NCBI GenBank assembly: GCA_017311185.1
Contig: JAESUZ010002552.1
Span: 1,798,001 to 1,862,000, forward strand
Direction: 5' to 3'
Origin: Proteles cristata cristata
Taxonomy: Eukaryota > Chordata > Mammalia > Carnivora > Hyaenidae
DNA length: 64,000 nucleotides
Below the pieces are notes generated by a model. It did not search any database. It had not been told where the DNA came from and was given only the letters and a program-made list of their open reading frames with translations. The first letter of the stretch is position 1. Each line of letters starts with the position of its first letter. The translations under genes were made by a program, and so were the position numbers. This document shows, piece after piece, positions 11,301 through 22,199 of the stretch.

Positions 11301-14300
11301 TTAATGGCCATCTCAAATAGGTTCTTCTTAAACAGCATCTGCAAGGGGAGAGAGATTAGAAAATGGCTGGCAGCAGTCCTGAGAAGATACCTTCCCAGAA
11401 CGCACCTACAACACACAACCCACACAATCCTGGAGTTCTGATCTGCTTGGATCCTAGATAGGGCAAGACCTCTCAGGTACCCCGAAGACCAACGTGGCCT
11501 CATTTCCCAAGGCTCTCTGCAGACAGTGGACCCTGAGAGTGGACTCAGGCTCCCAGCCACTACTTTACTCTAAAACCTCATCCCAGACCATTTACCTTGT
11601 AATTCAGCCCTAAGGGAGCTGGGTAAGGCTGTGCCCCAAAGGGAAGGAAACAAACACCCTGGCCAAGGTGACTTGGCCTCCAAGGGGAGCCCATTCCTAC
11701 AACTGTGTCTGGGTGTCCATGGCCAGCTCTGGGAACCTGGTGGCCTTGCCTCCAGTTTGGTCTGTGTGTCCTTCTCCTGTAGCGCGTGGACCCGCCCATC
11801 CCGCGTCAGCACGTACAGGGAGCCCCACTCAGCAAGAACGTCCACGACGTCCTCAAAGACGGCACTATAGGCTATGAACTTGTTGCACAGGTCGTAGACA
11901 TTGAGGATCTGCTTGTCGGAGCTCTGGGAGTCCCTACTGGTAAACTCTGACCTGTGTGGGAAAGAAAAAGCACCAGATACCTGCCCCAGCTTGGCCTGAG
12001 CTCCTCCTTACAGGAAAACTTTGGTGCTGCCCCCTCTGCCCGAACAAATCACCCCCTGGCCCCTCTAGCAGCACATCCCATAAATGCAGCACTGCACAGG
12101 CAGCCGGAGGAAGAGAACACATAGACCTAACCTAATCCTTCTGGATCACATCCTTAACATTAGCGATAGATTAGAAAAATTAAGAACATCCAAACACCCA
12201 CTCATATAACATAATTAGCTCCTGTATACGTGAGACACTGTGCTCGGTGCTGACCGAAAATAAACAAACATTGAGAGGGACCATTTCATGAAGAGCCTGC
12301 CACCCCTTTTCAGGTGGCTTAGAATAAAAATACTGTGTCCTGAACTCCCCAGCCCTTTCTAACTTCTCGACTACTCATTTCCTTGTTCCACCACCCAGTG
12401 TGTTCTGACTGAAGAGTAAGAAAACCAAAAACGGGTCCAAAATTCCCTGGAGCATTCTAGTGCGATTAACAAATACCTGCAGCAAGAACACATTTTTTTC
12501 AGTAAAAAAGTTACAATGGAATCTAGACATGAGGACAACGTACAGAAAACCAAAGTAGGAGCTTGACAGGGTCCGGGTATTAGGATTTTGAAATCATGTT
12601 AATTCTGGGGAACAAGGGCAGCCTTCTCCCTTTCCCTTGTCCCTGGAGTCCTTACTTGGGAGAAACCTTCCGGTCACGGGAGACAATGACAAGGTAGCCT
12701 CTAAACCAGTGAGCAATGAGTTTATGGCCCTCAAAGGCAAAGCAGGGACCACGTTCATCAGGCTGGTACAAGTAGACACATTCATCTCCAGCCACTATGA
12801 ACTGCAGGTCCTGAGAAGGGTCGCTTAGAGCTGAGCAGCGCAGGCCACAACCATGGGTGTCCAACTCCACACGAGGATAGTCCTTTCCAGAAACTATATA
12901 GGACTGCAAGAAAAAAGGCGTTAACAGGCTCCCTTTCAGAGGAGGCATCTAAGCCTTCCCAAAGGTATTCCCACCTCCATACTAGCTCGCTCTCCTTTTG
13001 ACTCTCAGCACTCTAACACTTTCCCTGGCTCCTTACTTTGTCCATTCACCGTCACCCGTCTCTTCAATATATAAGCAGGAAACACAATTTCTTCCTCTGT
13101 GTGTACGGTCAGTACCTACTACAGGAATCCTGACACTACAAGAAATGCCATAATCTCGAACTGTTTAATCAGAAGACTATTCCTAAGAGCAGGCTGTTAG
13201 AAGTTAAGAGCACCAGGAACCAGCAAAGTAAACAATTTTTCCAATGTTACTTAAGTTAGGAAGAAAAAGCAGGTCTTTCGCTACAAGCCCGTAGTTCTCT
13301 TCCTAACTCTGACTCTTCCTTGTCTCTTAAGTGAAGAAATAAAACGTTAAGCCGGGCAAACGACTCAAGGCCACATGATGAAGAGATTAAGAATGCTACC
13401 TCTCTTGTCACTTCCTTATCCTAGGCCCCTTTCCTGCCTGCCCCTAACAGTGCAGGCCCCCATCATACCTGAACGTTCTCAGTTGTCACAACAAACAAAT
13501 GAGTGGTCTTCCCTGCCTGGCGGAAGGCCAGTCCGGTAACAGGATAGTTGCCCTTGTGCAGAATCTGGGTCTTGCTATGCCTGTCCCGCGTGATGTCTCC
13601 TTTGTTCAATGTAACACTGCCATCCGTGAAACCTGGAGGGAAGCAGGAAACAGCACTTCATTGAGGCTGAAAAGATCAGGAAGCACAGAAGGGGAAAAAG
13701 ACCACTGAAGGCACGTGTTAGAAGCGACAAGCTTTCAGGGTGCTTTGGTGGCTCAGTCAGTTAAGCATCTGATTCCTGATCTCGGCTCAGGTCATAACTT
13801 CATGGTTTGTGGGAACAAGCCCTGCGTCGGGCTCTGTGCTGACAGGAGGAGCCTGTTTGCGATTCTCTCTCTTTCCCTCTTTCTCTGTCTCTCTACTCTA
13901 CTTGTTCTCTCCGGCTCTCAAAATAAATAAACTTAAAAAAAAGAGTGACAACCTTTCTCCTTATACCTGACTTTTACAACAGTTAACATAAAAATCCGCG
14001 CATAGTCTCTTTTTCAAAGAATAAAACTAAATGCTTTCCTACTCCAAACTTCAGTATCTCGAAGGACTTAGTTCGGTACAAAGTAGTCTCAATAAAAGAG
14101 CAAGGATGAGCTGCAGAAGCAACTCTGAAGAACATCCATAAAAATCACGGAGTGTTAGCTTTGCCTTCTTCTGCTTACCGATGGCCATAAAGTTGAGATT
14201 TTCATGGACAGTCAAACAAGACACAACAGTGGGCTCTGTTCCTGGGATGGCAGGGAAGATGCGAGTGCAGAGTGGATTGCCACCATCTCTCTTTTCCAGG

Positions 14301-15570
14301 TTCCAGATCTTCACCTGTGAACAGACCTCAGCCGTGTGAATGCTGGTCACCCTCCAACAACTGTTCCTTGGGGCTGGGTCTTGCCCACTTCCTTTCGAGG
14401 ACTCACCAGGGGGTTGATGCCTTCTTCATCTTCACCAACAGACGCCAAAATATTGTGCTGCTTCAGTTGATAAAGGTGTGTAACCCGTAGTTTATAGGCT
14501 TGGAAGCCTGTAAGCTGTAGAGAGCGGGGCAAGAACCAGATTTGGCCTTCCATATGTGCAGAATAGTCAAGGAACCTCCTTTCCAGGGAGAGACTTGTAT
14601 TTAGACCAGAACCCTGATAACTACTAACGTGTATTATTCAAGCTCTTTAAAATATTCAAGGACTTCCCCACATATTATCTCCCAAAAGTTCCCCATCTTA
14701 AAAACAGTGAAAAAGGAGACCAGAGTTTAGTAGCAATAATATGAAGAACAAAGCAGCAAATTTCCAGTCTCATTTATCTCCTGGCCCACAATTCGGGCAG
14801 GGGAGATCATGACACCTTACACATTCACCTTGTAAAGCCAACCTGCATACAATGTTTAGACTGATCTTAAAAATAGCCTTGCCGGGGCGCCTGGGTGGCT
14901 TAGTCGGTTAAGCGTCCGACTTTCGCTTAGGGTCATGATCTCGCGGTTCGTGGGTTCGAGCCCCGCGTCGGGCTCCGTGCTGACTGCCAGCTCAGAGCCT
15001 GGAGCCTGTTTCAGTCTATGACTCCCTCTCTCTCTGACCCTCCCCTGCTCACGCTGTCTCTCTCTCTCTCTCTCCTAGAAATAAATAAAACATTAAAAAA
15101 AAATAGCCTTGCCAAACTGATACCTTATGCCTCTTTCACAGAAAAGTAAATAGAAGCCCAAAGAGGTTACGTGACTTGCCCACAATTGCTCAGTTGGCAA
15201 CAAGTGAGAGAATGGACTTCCTTCTTTCTTCCCTCAGGCCACAGAAGGACCACTGGGCGCCCACCTAAAGCAAAGTGTCACGTAACACGAACCCCTCGGA
15301 CCGACAGATTCCATCCCGGCTGGATCGCTTCAGGGATCCGGGGAGGGAACCGACAGCTCCGGAGGAAGGATATCTCCAAAGACGAGGCTCCCTCGGCCTG
15401 AGTCGCAGACAGTGATGCCAGGAGGAAGGCAAAGGAACTTAGAAGCACCGGGTCCCGGGGCAGGTGCAGCCGCGGGAGCAGCCCCATCACTGCCCAGCGG
15501 CTCTTTCACCAGCTCCTTGTCGAAGAAAACGAAACGCCGCCACTGCAGGTAGGCCGCCATCTTGGCCGAA
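5380..15570 (-). CDS. VPS11: VPS11, HOPS/CORVET core subunit
   Basis: Shared core subunit of the HOPS and CORVET tethers on late and early endosomes, needed for lysosome fusion. Coding exons in transcript order: 15560-15374, 14555-14407, 14314-14179, 13632-13469, 12903-12656, 11951-11750, 11338-11187, 10193-10007, 9391-9245, 9120-8932, 8825-8664, 8441-8302, 8218-8016, 7897-7726, 6230-6008, 5885-5721 (stop TGA). All phases join to 941 aa, the human length. N-terminal beta-propeller (about 1-340), alpha-solenoid/clathrin-like repeats (about 400-740), coiled coil (about 770-812, [20 protein letters not shown]), then a RING-H2 domain with C822, C825, C838, H840, H843, C846, C857 and C860. Start [10 protein letters not shown] overlaps a YY1-like site. 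Intron 1 is AT-AC (U12 type) and intron 6 has a GC donor. Span ends are inferred from the poly(A) signal and promoter. Confidence 0.97.
5395..5400 (-). terminator. VPS11: VPS11 polyadenylation signal
   Basis: Minus-strand AATAAA about 320 nt past the VPS11 stop codon. Cleavage is expected near 5370-5385. Confidence 0.75.
6481..6691 (-). mobile_element. SINEC copy
   Basis: Inverted and diverged SINE ending gagctacccaggcaaccc. VPS11 intron 14. Confidence 0.85.
6710..6858 (-). repeat. L1 3'-region fragment, antisense
   Basis: 'cacaagtgtagctaccatct' and 'tattccctgtgcagtagct'-like wording are typical of antisense mammalian L1. VPS11 intron 14. Confidence 0.55.
6955..7090 (+). repeat. L2-like fragment
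   Basis: 'ctgtaagctccacatggcag' resembles the L2 3' region. VPS11 intron 14. Confidence 0.4.
7091..7252 (+). mobile_element. SINEC copy, 5'-truncated or diverged
   Basis: SINE body from ctgactcttgattttggctc to the A tail; the head is poorly preserved. VPS11 intron 14. Confidence 0.75.
7411..7617 (-). mobile_element. SINEC copy with 12-bp duplication
   Basis: Inverted SINE flanked by tgaacatatttt at 7399-7410 and 7618-7629. VPS11 intron 14, about 110 bp from exon 14. Confidence 0.92.
9476..9583 (-). mobile_element. Short old-type carnivore SINE
   Basis: About 105-bp form without a CT-rich body (atgtggggctggaactcaca ... gccaggtgcccc), inverted. VPS11 intron 8. Confidence 0.8.
10551..10675 (+). 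mobile_element. SINEC copy, 3'-truncated
   Basis: Head and tRNA-like part present, most of the CT body missing; abuts an inverted short SINE. VPS11 intron 7. Confidence 0.75.
10676..10781 (-). mobile_element. Short old-type carnivore SINE
   Basis: Inverted short form ending gccagctaggtgcccc. VPS11 intron 7. Confidence 0.75.
10828..10965 (+). mobile_element. Short old-type carnivore SINE with microsatellite tail
   Basis: Short form ending in a taga repeat. Near-duplicate flanks (aaagtttaaaataag and aaagtttaaaacaag) look like the target site. VPS11 intron 7. Confidence 0.78.
11339..11749 (-). other. VPS11: VPS11 intron 6: GC-AG
   Basis: The exon ends ...aaactggag (TKLE) and continues |gcaagg; the next exon begins at atgctgttt (MLFKKN) after ttgcag. 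No GT donor gives the conserved KLE-MLF junction, so the donor is GC in an otherwise strong context. Confidence 0.88.
12195..12330 (+). repeat. L2-like fragment
   Basis: 'gagacactgtgctcggtgct' followed by 'aataaacaaac' wording. VPS11 intron 5; weak. Confidence 0.35.
12965..13465. other. VPS11 intron 4, no repeat recognised
   Basis: About 500 bp of unique-looking intronic sequence; I see no further feature here. Confidence 0.5.
13738..13943 (+). mobile_element. SINEC copy
   Basis: Diverged full SINE, gtgctttggtggctcagtca to aataaataaac. VPS11 intron 3. Confidence 0.88.
14884..15098 (+). mobile_element. SINEC copy, young-looking variant
   Basis: Carries the 'gcttagtcggtt' and 'gctgactgccagctc' diagnostic variants. 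Perfect 15-bp duplication (aaaaatagccttgcc at 14869-14883 and 15099-15113). It sits inside the AT-AC intron 1 of VPS11. Confidence 0.95.
15115..15200 (+). repeat. MIR fragment
   Basis: 'gttacgtgacttgcccacaa' is MIR core wording. VPS11 intron 1. Confidence 0.6.
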
Positions 15571-15770
15571 CGTCCCCGCCTCTGGGGGAGAGGTCATGTG
15601 AGAGGGGCGGGCGGATCACGTGAGCCGACAGCTTCCGGGAGCCTGAGTACACATGCGCCCTGGCGTCCAAGTGACAACTTCCCGCGGCGGGGAGAGCGGG
15701 CGGGGCCGCGCGAGGTAGGAGTACCCTGCGGTCATTCTCCCCGCGGTTTGCCAACTTGCCGGCTCTGTAC
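15561..15770 (-). promoter_or_regulatory. VPS11: VPS11 CpG promoter with paired E-boxes
   Basis: GC-rich and TATA-less. TCATGTGA at 15594-15601 and TCACGTGA at 15616-15623 are MiT/TFE (CLEAR/M-box) type sites set 22 bp apart. A YY1-like site (ccaagatggcggc on the minus strand, about 15553-15565) overlaps the start codon. A GC box and an ETS-like cttccgg lie further upstream. Confidence 0.7.
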
Positions 15771-16459
15771 GTTCGCTGGCTAAAATGCTTCTCAAGTGCT
15801 GGACCCTTGTCCCTTCACCTCGTTGAGCATCGGTTTCCTCCTTTATTAAATTTGTGAGCAATGAAGGATCAAGATGAGGAATATCACACGCTTTGTTAAT
15901 TGTAACCCGCAGTGCTCAAGTAGATTATGACCAGACCTCCTAGGACTGTTTTCAGGCATGAATAAACCAATGTATCTGAAACTGTTTTTGCAGCTGTGGG
16001 AGCGGAGACCTAAAATTAGGAGTTTGTGTGTGCAACTAGATTGCGAACTATAATCAGTGTCTTACGTTCATTTTTGTGTCCCTCTGTCAGTGTGTGGCAT
16101 GCATTTGACATGTAAAATCTGTTTCTTAACGAAGCTAGGAAGTATTCATGGGGCAGGAACTCACAAGAACGTGGTCTTTCTTTCCCTTTCCATAGTGGGA
16201 GAGTATGGGACGTAAGTCGAACATGGGGAAAAGCCTGGAAGCAGCAGCTCTGGGAGCTGAGTGATTTAACAAGTGGCAAGTGCTTAAGATATTCCATGGC
16301 CACCCACCATTTCCATCTCTGGCAAACCAACGGTTCTGGGGAAAACTGTAGATATACAGTTTGGTGTCACAAGGAGCTCTGTACAGGAGTGACAGTCATT
16401 TTGAGATTATATGGACACACGAAAAAGTGACCATGTGGTATTTGTTGTTTTTGCATCCC

Positions 16460-16610
16460 TCTCCCACAACTTTTCATTTCCAGAACATTTTCTCTTTATT
16501 CCCACCAGCTGGAGTTCCCAGAAAGCGGGGCTGTGTTTTGTTGACCATGAACCAGCCCTAACAGAGCCTGGTGGAGGTTCCCTGTTTGGCTGAAGGAATG
16601 AATGTGGATC
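16460..16610 (+). repeat. L2 3'-end fragment
   Basis: 'tgttgaccatgaaccagccc' ending in 'tggctgaaggaatga' is like the L2 terminus. Confidence 0.45.
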
Positions 16611-16861
16611 ATTTTCCTCTTACCCCTCTGGTCCTCAATCTGGTTGACAGGAAAGGTAGTGTCCATTTGCTAAAGAGATAAGTGAGGGGAAGAAACTGTA
16701 TAGCACACAGATTTCCTGACTTCTAGCTCAGACTTCTTTCCTCTGTCATAGTTTCAGGATGTAAACCCGTGAGTAGAGGAAGCATAAATAGGGAGTAGAC
16801 TTGACCCACTTTCAACAGCTGAGTATATTTTGTACCACTCATTAGAATTTTTGGAAGTGTG

Positions 16862-17092
16862 AGGGGCGCCTGGGTGGCTTAGTCGGTTAAGCGTCCGACT
16901 TTCGCTTAGGTCATGATCTCGCGGTTCGTGGGTTCGAGCCCCGCGTCGGGCTCTGTGCTGACTGCCAGCTCGGAGCCTGGAGCCTGTTCCGGATTCTGTG
17001 TCTCCCTCTATCTCTGACCCTCCCCTGCTCACACTGTCTCTCTCTCTCTCCTAAAAATAAATAAAATGTTAAAAAAAATTAAAAAAAAAAAA
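16862..17092 (+). mobile_element. SINEC copy, young-looking variant
   Basis: Perfect 18-bp duplication (agaatttttggaagtgtg at 16844-16861 and 17093-17110). Carries the gcttagtcgg and tgactgccagctc variants. Confidence 0.95.
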
Positions 17093-17154
17093 AGAATTTT
17101 TGGAAGTGTGTTATGTCAGTTGTTAAGACGATGAATAACATGTTAAAAGAAGCA

Positions 17155-17256
17155 ATGTGGCTCAGTCCATAGAGCATGTGACTCTTGATCTCGGGGTAAT
17201 GAGTTCAAGCCCCATGTTGGATACAGAGTTTACATTAAAAAAAAAAAAAAAAAAAG
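17155..17256 (+). mobile_element. Short old-type carnivore SINE
   Basis: Short form with a long A tail; flanks agaagcaatgtg and agcagcgatgtg are a decayed duplication. Confidence 0.8.
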
Positions 17257-17274
17257 CAGCGATGTGAGGACACG

Positions 17275-17510
17275 TAGGTAAAGGGGATTAAAAGGTATTT
17301 ACAAAAAAAAAGAAAAAGACACAGGGGTGGAATGTGCAACATAGGGAATACAGTCAAGAATATTGTACAAACTAAAAAAAAAAATACATTGTACAAACTT
17401 TGTATGGTCACAGATGGTTAACTAGATCTATAAGGGAACCATTTTGTAATGTATATAAATATGTACACTTGAAACAAATACAGTGTTATATATAAATCAT
17501 TTTTCAAGAA
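17275..17510 (+). repeat. L1 3'-end fragment, sense
   Basis: 'gatggttaactagatctata' through 'tacacttgaaacaaatacag' matches the carnivore L1 3' UTR wording. Confidence 0.65.
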
Positions 17511-17734
17511 AAGATAGAAGAAGCAATGTGAAATAGAGAGATGTGAACAGCAGAGTGGCATCTTTGCTGTTGACTTAGGTGTTCCCCCTACTGTCTAATG
17601 ACAGAGGCCCAGAATCTTCCATTTGAACCTGGTAAGGCCTATGTTCATTTGGTCTTCTTATTGATGAGGGTACAAAGGCAGGGACTGGTGACCCACTGCA
17701 CCTGTTCAGACTCACTGTCTTCCTTCCCTTCCTC

Positions 17735-18050
17735 CTTTTGGGAAACATGTATCGAGTACTCACTATTCCTGCAATTGTACCAAATGCCCAGAATATAAAT
17801 GTGAACCAGACGTTGTTTTTGCACTTTAGGGGGCTCAGCCACCACCGTGGGGGACAGACATAGAAATGACCACAAGTAACCAACCCTGAATTTCATATAA
17901 TGAATTATACCTAACAGAGTGCTTTCACTTTTTATGGACTTTTCATAGCAACCATCTGCAGAAGTATCATTATCTCTGGTGAGAAACAGGAGTCTCTAAG
18001 AGATTCAAGCAACCTCTTGAGCAAACACATGAAAGTTTTTCAGTTCCCGA
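17735..18050 (+). repeat. L2-like fragment
   Basis: 'gtatcgagtactcactattc' with 'gaaacaggagtctctaagag' is consistent with a degraded L2. Confidence 0.4.
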
Positions 18051-18528
18051 ACCTTTAATTAGATCCTTTAGTGGAGTGTGAAGCCAGGCTGTGCTTGTCA
18101 GAACACGTAACAGGATTTGTCTTTTAGTTATACCTGTCTGAATCCAGGAACTTCAGGATAGTGAGGAAGATAAGCAGAAAATGATGTACTAATTCAGTTA
18201 CAGTTCTGCATTCGGAGAACTTGAGTTCTGAAGAGACTAAAGAAGCAATTCAAGTCTTTAACTTGGAATTAAAGGATCACATCTCAGAGTCAAGGACTGC
18301 CTAGCAGTGGCCTCTCTTTTCCCCATTAGGGAAGAAAGTGCTGCCTGTGATGTATGAAACAGTCATATTCACTGGAGCAAAACAGGAACATTTCTTGTTT
18401 TGGCTTCAAACTTTAATTTTCTACCAGTCCTCCCCCTCCGCCCTCCATCTGACTCTCTGGGTATAAAACCATTTTCTAGACTACTGAAAAGTCTGGGTTT
18501 TTTTTTCTTAGCCCCTAAAAGGCTATCA

Positions 18529-18585
18529 AAATTTCCACTTTAGCAACAGGACAGCTGAAATTTCCACTTTAGCAACAAAGAAACT
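18529..18585 (+). repeat. Tandem duplication of about 28 bp
   Basis: 'aaatttccactttagcaaca' occurs twice in direct succession, with about 8 other bases between copies. Confidence 0.85.
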
Positions 18586-18799
18586 CAGAGGGCTCCCCAT
18601 ACAAGTTCCAAAGCTACAGGGAACAGGAGGAAGCAATTAGCTCATTATTGACTGTGAAAATCTGGCCAAAAAAAAAAAAAAGAGGGAAAGGAAATTCCCC
18701 ATGAACTTGGCAAAGCACTTAACCAAGCTTTTAACAAATGCAGTAGTCACTTTTAAGTTGTATTGTTGTAGAGTAAGAATAAAAACAAGTGGTTAACTA

Positions 18800-19010
18800 A
18801 TGTGTACTTGGGGCTTAGGCTATCCGAAGCACTGGACTAAGTACATTACCCCCTTCTACATCAACCCTGTGAGGCCAGCACCAGCATGTTGCTTTTACTG
18901 ATGTGGCAATTGAGGCTCAGGAAAGCTGAATAACTTGCCTAGAGTCACACAGGTAGGAAGTGGTCCTACAGGGAAATCCAAGTCTGTCCAACTCTAAAGC
19001 CCCATATTCT
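18800..19010 (+). repeat. MIR element
   Basis: 'aattgaggctcaggaaagct' and 'cttgcctagagtcacacagg' define a nearly complete MIR. Confidence 0.72.
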
Positions 19011-19250
19011 GGGTGCTCGATTTTTTTTAGAAGCCAATTCCATAAATTTGTTCATAAATCTGAGTGATTTTCTAGGTGTTCATGAAATCACAGAATACAA
19101 GAACACTAAAAGCCTTGCTTTCTCTGGACACATAATCATCCCTATCTCAATGCAAACTGGGAAATATCCCCAATACTTTGTCTCCTCATCCACTCCCACC
19201 CATCCAATTCAAATTCATAATACCAGGACTGAAGAAATGCATCAGTATTC

Positions 19251-19446
19251 TTTTTTTTTTTTTTTTCATTTTTTAAAGTTTTGTTTTATTTACTTTGGAG
19301 AGAGGGAGAGAGAGAGAGAATCTCAAGCAGACTCCGCACTGACCATGCAGAGGTCAGTGGGGGGCTTGAATTAACGAACTGTGAGATCATGATTGGAGTT
19401 GAAATCAAGAGTTGGATGCTTAACCAACGAGCCACCCAGGCGCCCC
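19251..19446 (-). mobile_element. SINEC copy
   Basis: Inverted SINE from a 16-T run to gccacccaggcgccccc; flanks gtattctt and gtatcctt look like the duplication. Confidence 0.88.
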
Positions 19447-19600
19447 CGTATCCTTACTTGTAATATTATTAAAGATAGAGGGGCTGTCATTTACTGCTGT
19501 TGGCAATGCATACGGTCAAACCTCTCCGGACGGCACTTGTCAATACGTATGAAATGCCTAAAGAGGAATGTAAGCCTGCATAGGCACTTCTAGGAATTTA

Positions 19601-19837
19601 TTCTTTTTAAAAAATTTTTTAAATATTTTATTTATTTCTGACAGAGAAACGGGGGGGGGGGCCGCAGTGTGAGCAGGGGAGGGTCAGAGATAGTGGGAGA
19701 CACAGAATCTGAAGCAGGCTCCAGGCTCCGAGCCAGCTGTCAGCACAGAGCCCGACATGGGGCTCGAACCCACGAACTGTGAGATCATGACCTGAGCCAA
19801 AGCCGGACACCCAACTGACTGAGCCACCTAGGCGCCC
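19601..19837 (-). mobile_element. SINEC copy with 11-bp duplication
   Basis: Inverted SINE flanked by ctaggaattta at 19590-19600 and 19838-19848. Confidence 0.92.
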
Positions 19838-20384
19838 CTAGGAATTTAAGTAAATTAGAGGGGATAGATTTGCATAAAGCTCTATCAATAAACATGTCTA
19901 CTGCAATTTTATAATAGAGGGAAAATAAAGGTAATGATTTAATTGTCACATAGTAATCTTGGTAAATAAATTACTGTAGTTCCTTATACGGCAATTCTAT
20001 AGATACAGCCACTGAAAATTCTGTAGAGGAAAAATGACATAGGAAAATGTTCTCAATAAATTAACTGAAAAAGAGTCACAAAATATTATCTCCATTAAAG
20101 TTTAAACATTGTGTGTAGATATACATCAGAATGCTAAGTGTTTAATTTAGAAAATGGAATTGTAGGTGGTTTTTATTTTATTCGTTTTTCCTACGTTCTT
20201 CAGTTTTCTCCAATAATCACATTTCTTTCATAACTCTAAAGCCATTGGTGAAGAAATAGGAAAAAAAAGAAAAGAAAAAGTGTATCCTGGTACAGCTTCC
20301 CCTGCTAAAAGTGAGTTTTCCCCTGCCTCAGGGTTCCAGCAAAATCAAACCTTCTAGTTTCTTGTGTGACACATACAAAATAAC

Positions 20385-21010
20385 TTCTAAAAATTGTATT
20401 AAAGTATAACATATATACAAAAGTGTACATACTGCGGCCCATTAAACTTTCACAAAAGCATTACAACCAGCGTCATAACCAGAGCGCGGCCAGCACCCCC
20501 AAGAAGCCTGTATTGTGTTCTCTTCCAAACCCTAGCACCCCGCAAGGGGAAGCACCATCTCCACCTCTACCACCATAGCTTAGTTTTGCCTGGTTTTAAA
20601 CTTTATAGAAGTGAAATGATAAAGTGTGTACTCTTTAGTTTCTGGCTTCTTTCACTCAGTATTAGCTTTGTGAGATTCTAACTAGTTAAGTTGCAGAATG
20701 TAATCGTAATTTATATTGTGTGAATTCACCACAATTTATTTATCACATCTAACTATTTTTTTAAGTTTATTTATTTTGAGAGAGAGAGAGACAGAGAGAG
20801 AGAATCCCAAGTAGGCTCTGAACTGTCAGTGCAGAGCTCAACATGAGGCTCAATCTCATGAACCATGAGATCATGACATGACTGAAATCAAGAGTCAGGC
20901 ACCCCTACCCATCCAACTCTTGATGAGCATTTGGGTAATACTCAATTTGGGACTGTTATGAATAAAGCTATTACAGCCTCTTAGTGAATATATGTAAACA
21001 CTTGTCACAG
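20385..21010 (-). repeat. L1 antisense fragment split by a SINE
   Basis: 'ttctggcttctttcactcag' and, after the SINE, 'gggactgttatgaataaagc' are antisense L1 3' sequences in the right order. Confidence 0.7.
20755..20909 (-). mobile_element. SINEC copy inserted in L1
   Basis: Inverted, shortened SINE. Flanks catctaact (20746-20754) and catccaact (20910-20918) are the target duplication inside the L1. Confidence 0.85.
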
Positions 21011-21591
21011 GTAAACCTAAGATGGAAGTTGCTGAATGACAGCTCATTTTTAGAATTCTTCTGAACCAGGATGATTTTGTCCTGATTAACATTGCCCTCA
21101 GCACATGGCATAACGTGCACGGTTTATGACGTACGCAAGTGCCCTTGCTAATGTGTTCGTTTTAATCTTCTGTAGGTTTGGCACATGTCCTGCAAGATGG
21201 CAACTTTTGGGTTTCTGCTCAGTGTGGGGGAAGCGATGTAGTCCTCAAATGTTACTAACAAGTTATTCTAAGCGAGAACTAGTGACTGCAGCTGCCTTCC
21301 TCAATCTAAATCAGGTGTTTTATCTTCACATTTTCCCATCGTTTTACAACTTGTTCTTGTGAAACGCTAGTCTCTTCTCTGGTGAAAACACAACAGGTGA
21401 CTCCCCAGAGCACCCGCACCTGCCCCACTCCCAAGGGGACAGACACCCAGGTCGAAAACCGTAGCTGCAGCAAAACTGTGCTCCCACCAAGGATATTCTG
21501 ATGATGGGAGCCCATTTAGGAGCAGAGCAAACTGACTTTCTTAGTGTCCCAATTTGCACACATTCAACAGGTTTTTAGTAAGTGTACTGAC

Positions 21592-21780
21592 GGGTGCCTG
21601 GGTGGCTCAGTCAGTTGGGTGTCCGACTTGGGATCTCAGGTCATGATCTCGAGGTTCATAAGTTTGAGCCCCACATCGGACTCCGCTGTCAACTCAGACC
21701 CTGCTTCAGATCCTCTCCCCCTCTTTCTACCCTCCCCCGCTCACACTCACTCTCAAAAAATAACCTAAAAAAAAAAAATA
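21592..21780 (+). mobile_element. SINEC copy
   Basis: Full SINE; flanking taagtgtactga and aagagcactga are a decayed duplication. Confidence 0.88.
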
Positions 21781-21830
21781 AGAGCACTGAAACCATAAAC
21801 ACAAATGTTTTTCAAAACACCGACTTTTCT

Positions 21831-22040
21831 TTTTTTTTTTTTTAATTTTTATGCTTTCTTTATTTCTGAGAGAGAGCAGAGGAGGGTGAGAGAGAGAGAG
21901 AGGGAGACACAGAATCTGAAACAGGCTCCAGGCCCTGAACTGCCAGCACAGAGCCTGATGCGGGGCTCAAACCCACAAACCATAAGATCATGACCTGAGC
22001 TGAAGTCGGCTGCTCAACCGACTGAGCCACCCAGGCGCCA
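21831..22040 (-). mobile_element. SINEC copy
   Basis: Inverted SINE; the flanking words caccgacttttct and catcactgacttttct match. Confidence 0.88.
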
Positions 22041-22199
22041 CATCACTGACTTTTCTAAAGGTAAGGACACGGTCATCCCCATCTCTGGAATCCCATACCT
22101 AGTACAGTGCTTATAACTGATAGAGGCCCCAAAAATATTAAAAATGAATAATCTCTTTGAAATGGATGGAATCTACCCCACTAGATGACTACCCCAAAG

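Larger units (their letters stand above)
14556..15373 (-). other. VPS11: VPS11 intron 1: AT-AC, U12-type
   Basis: The only junction keeping the frame (Gly-Asp-Met-Glu) is ggag|atatcctt at 15374/15373 and cac|atatgg at 14556/14555. The donor ATATCCTT is the U12 consensus. TTCCTTGAC at 14566-14574 is a consensus U12 branch site, with its branch A at 14567, 11 nt before the intron end. There is no polypyrimidine tract. The intron also holds a SINE and a MIR fragment. Confidence 0.93.

Noticed and set aside
12594..12948. Separate minus-strand frames in VPS11
   Set aside because: One is the true exon 5 ([10 protein letters not shown]...), the other an out-of-frame shadow; both belong to VPS11.
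15616..15623. TCACGTGA as a hypoxia element
   Set aside because: The symmetric flanks fit MiT/TFE (CLEAR) sites better than the HIF core RCGTG context.
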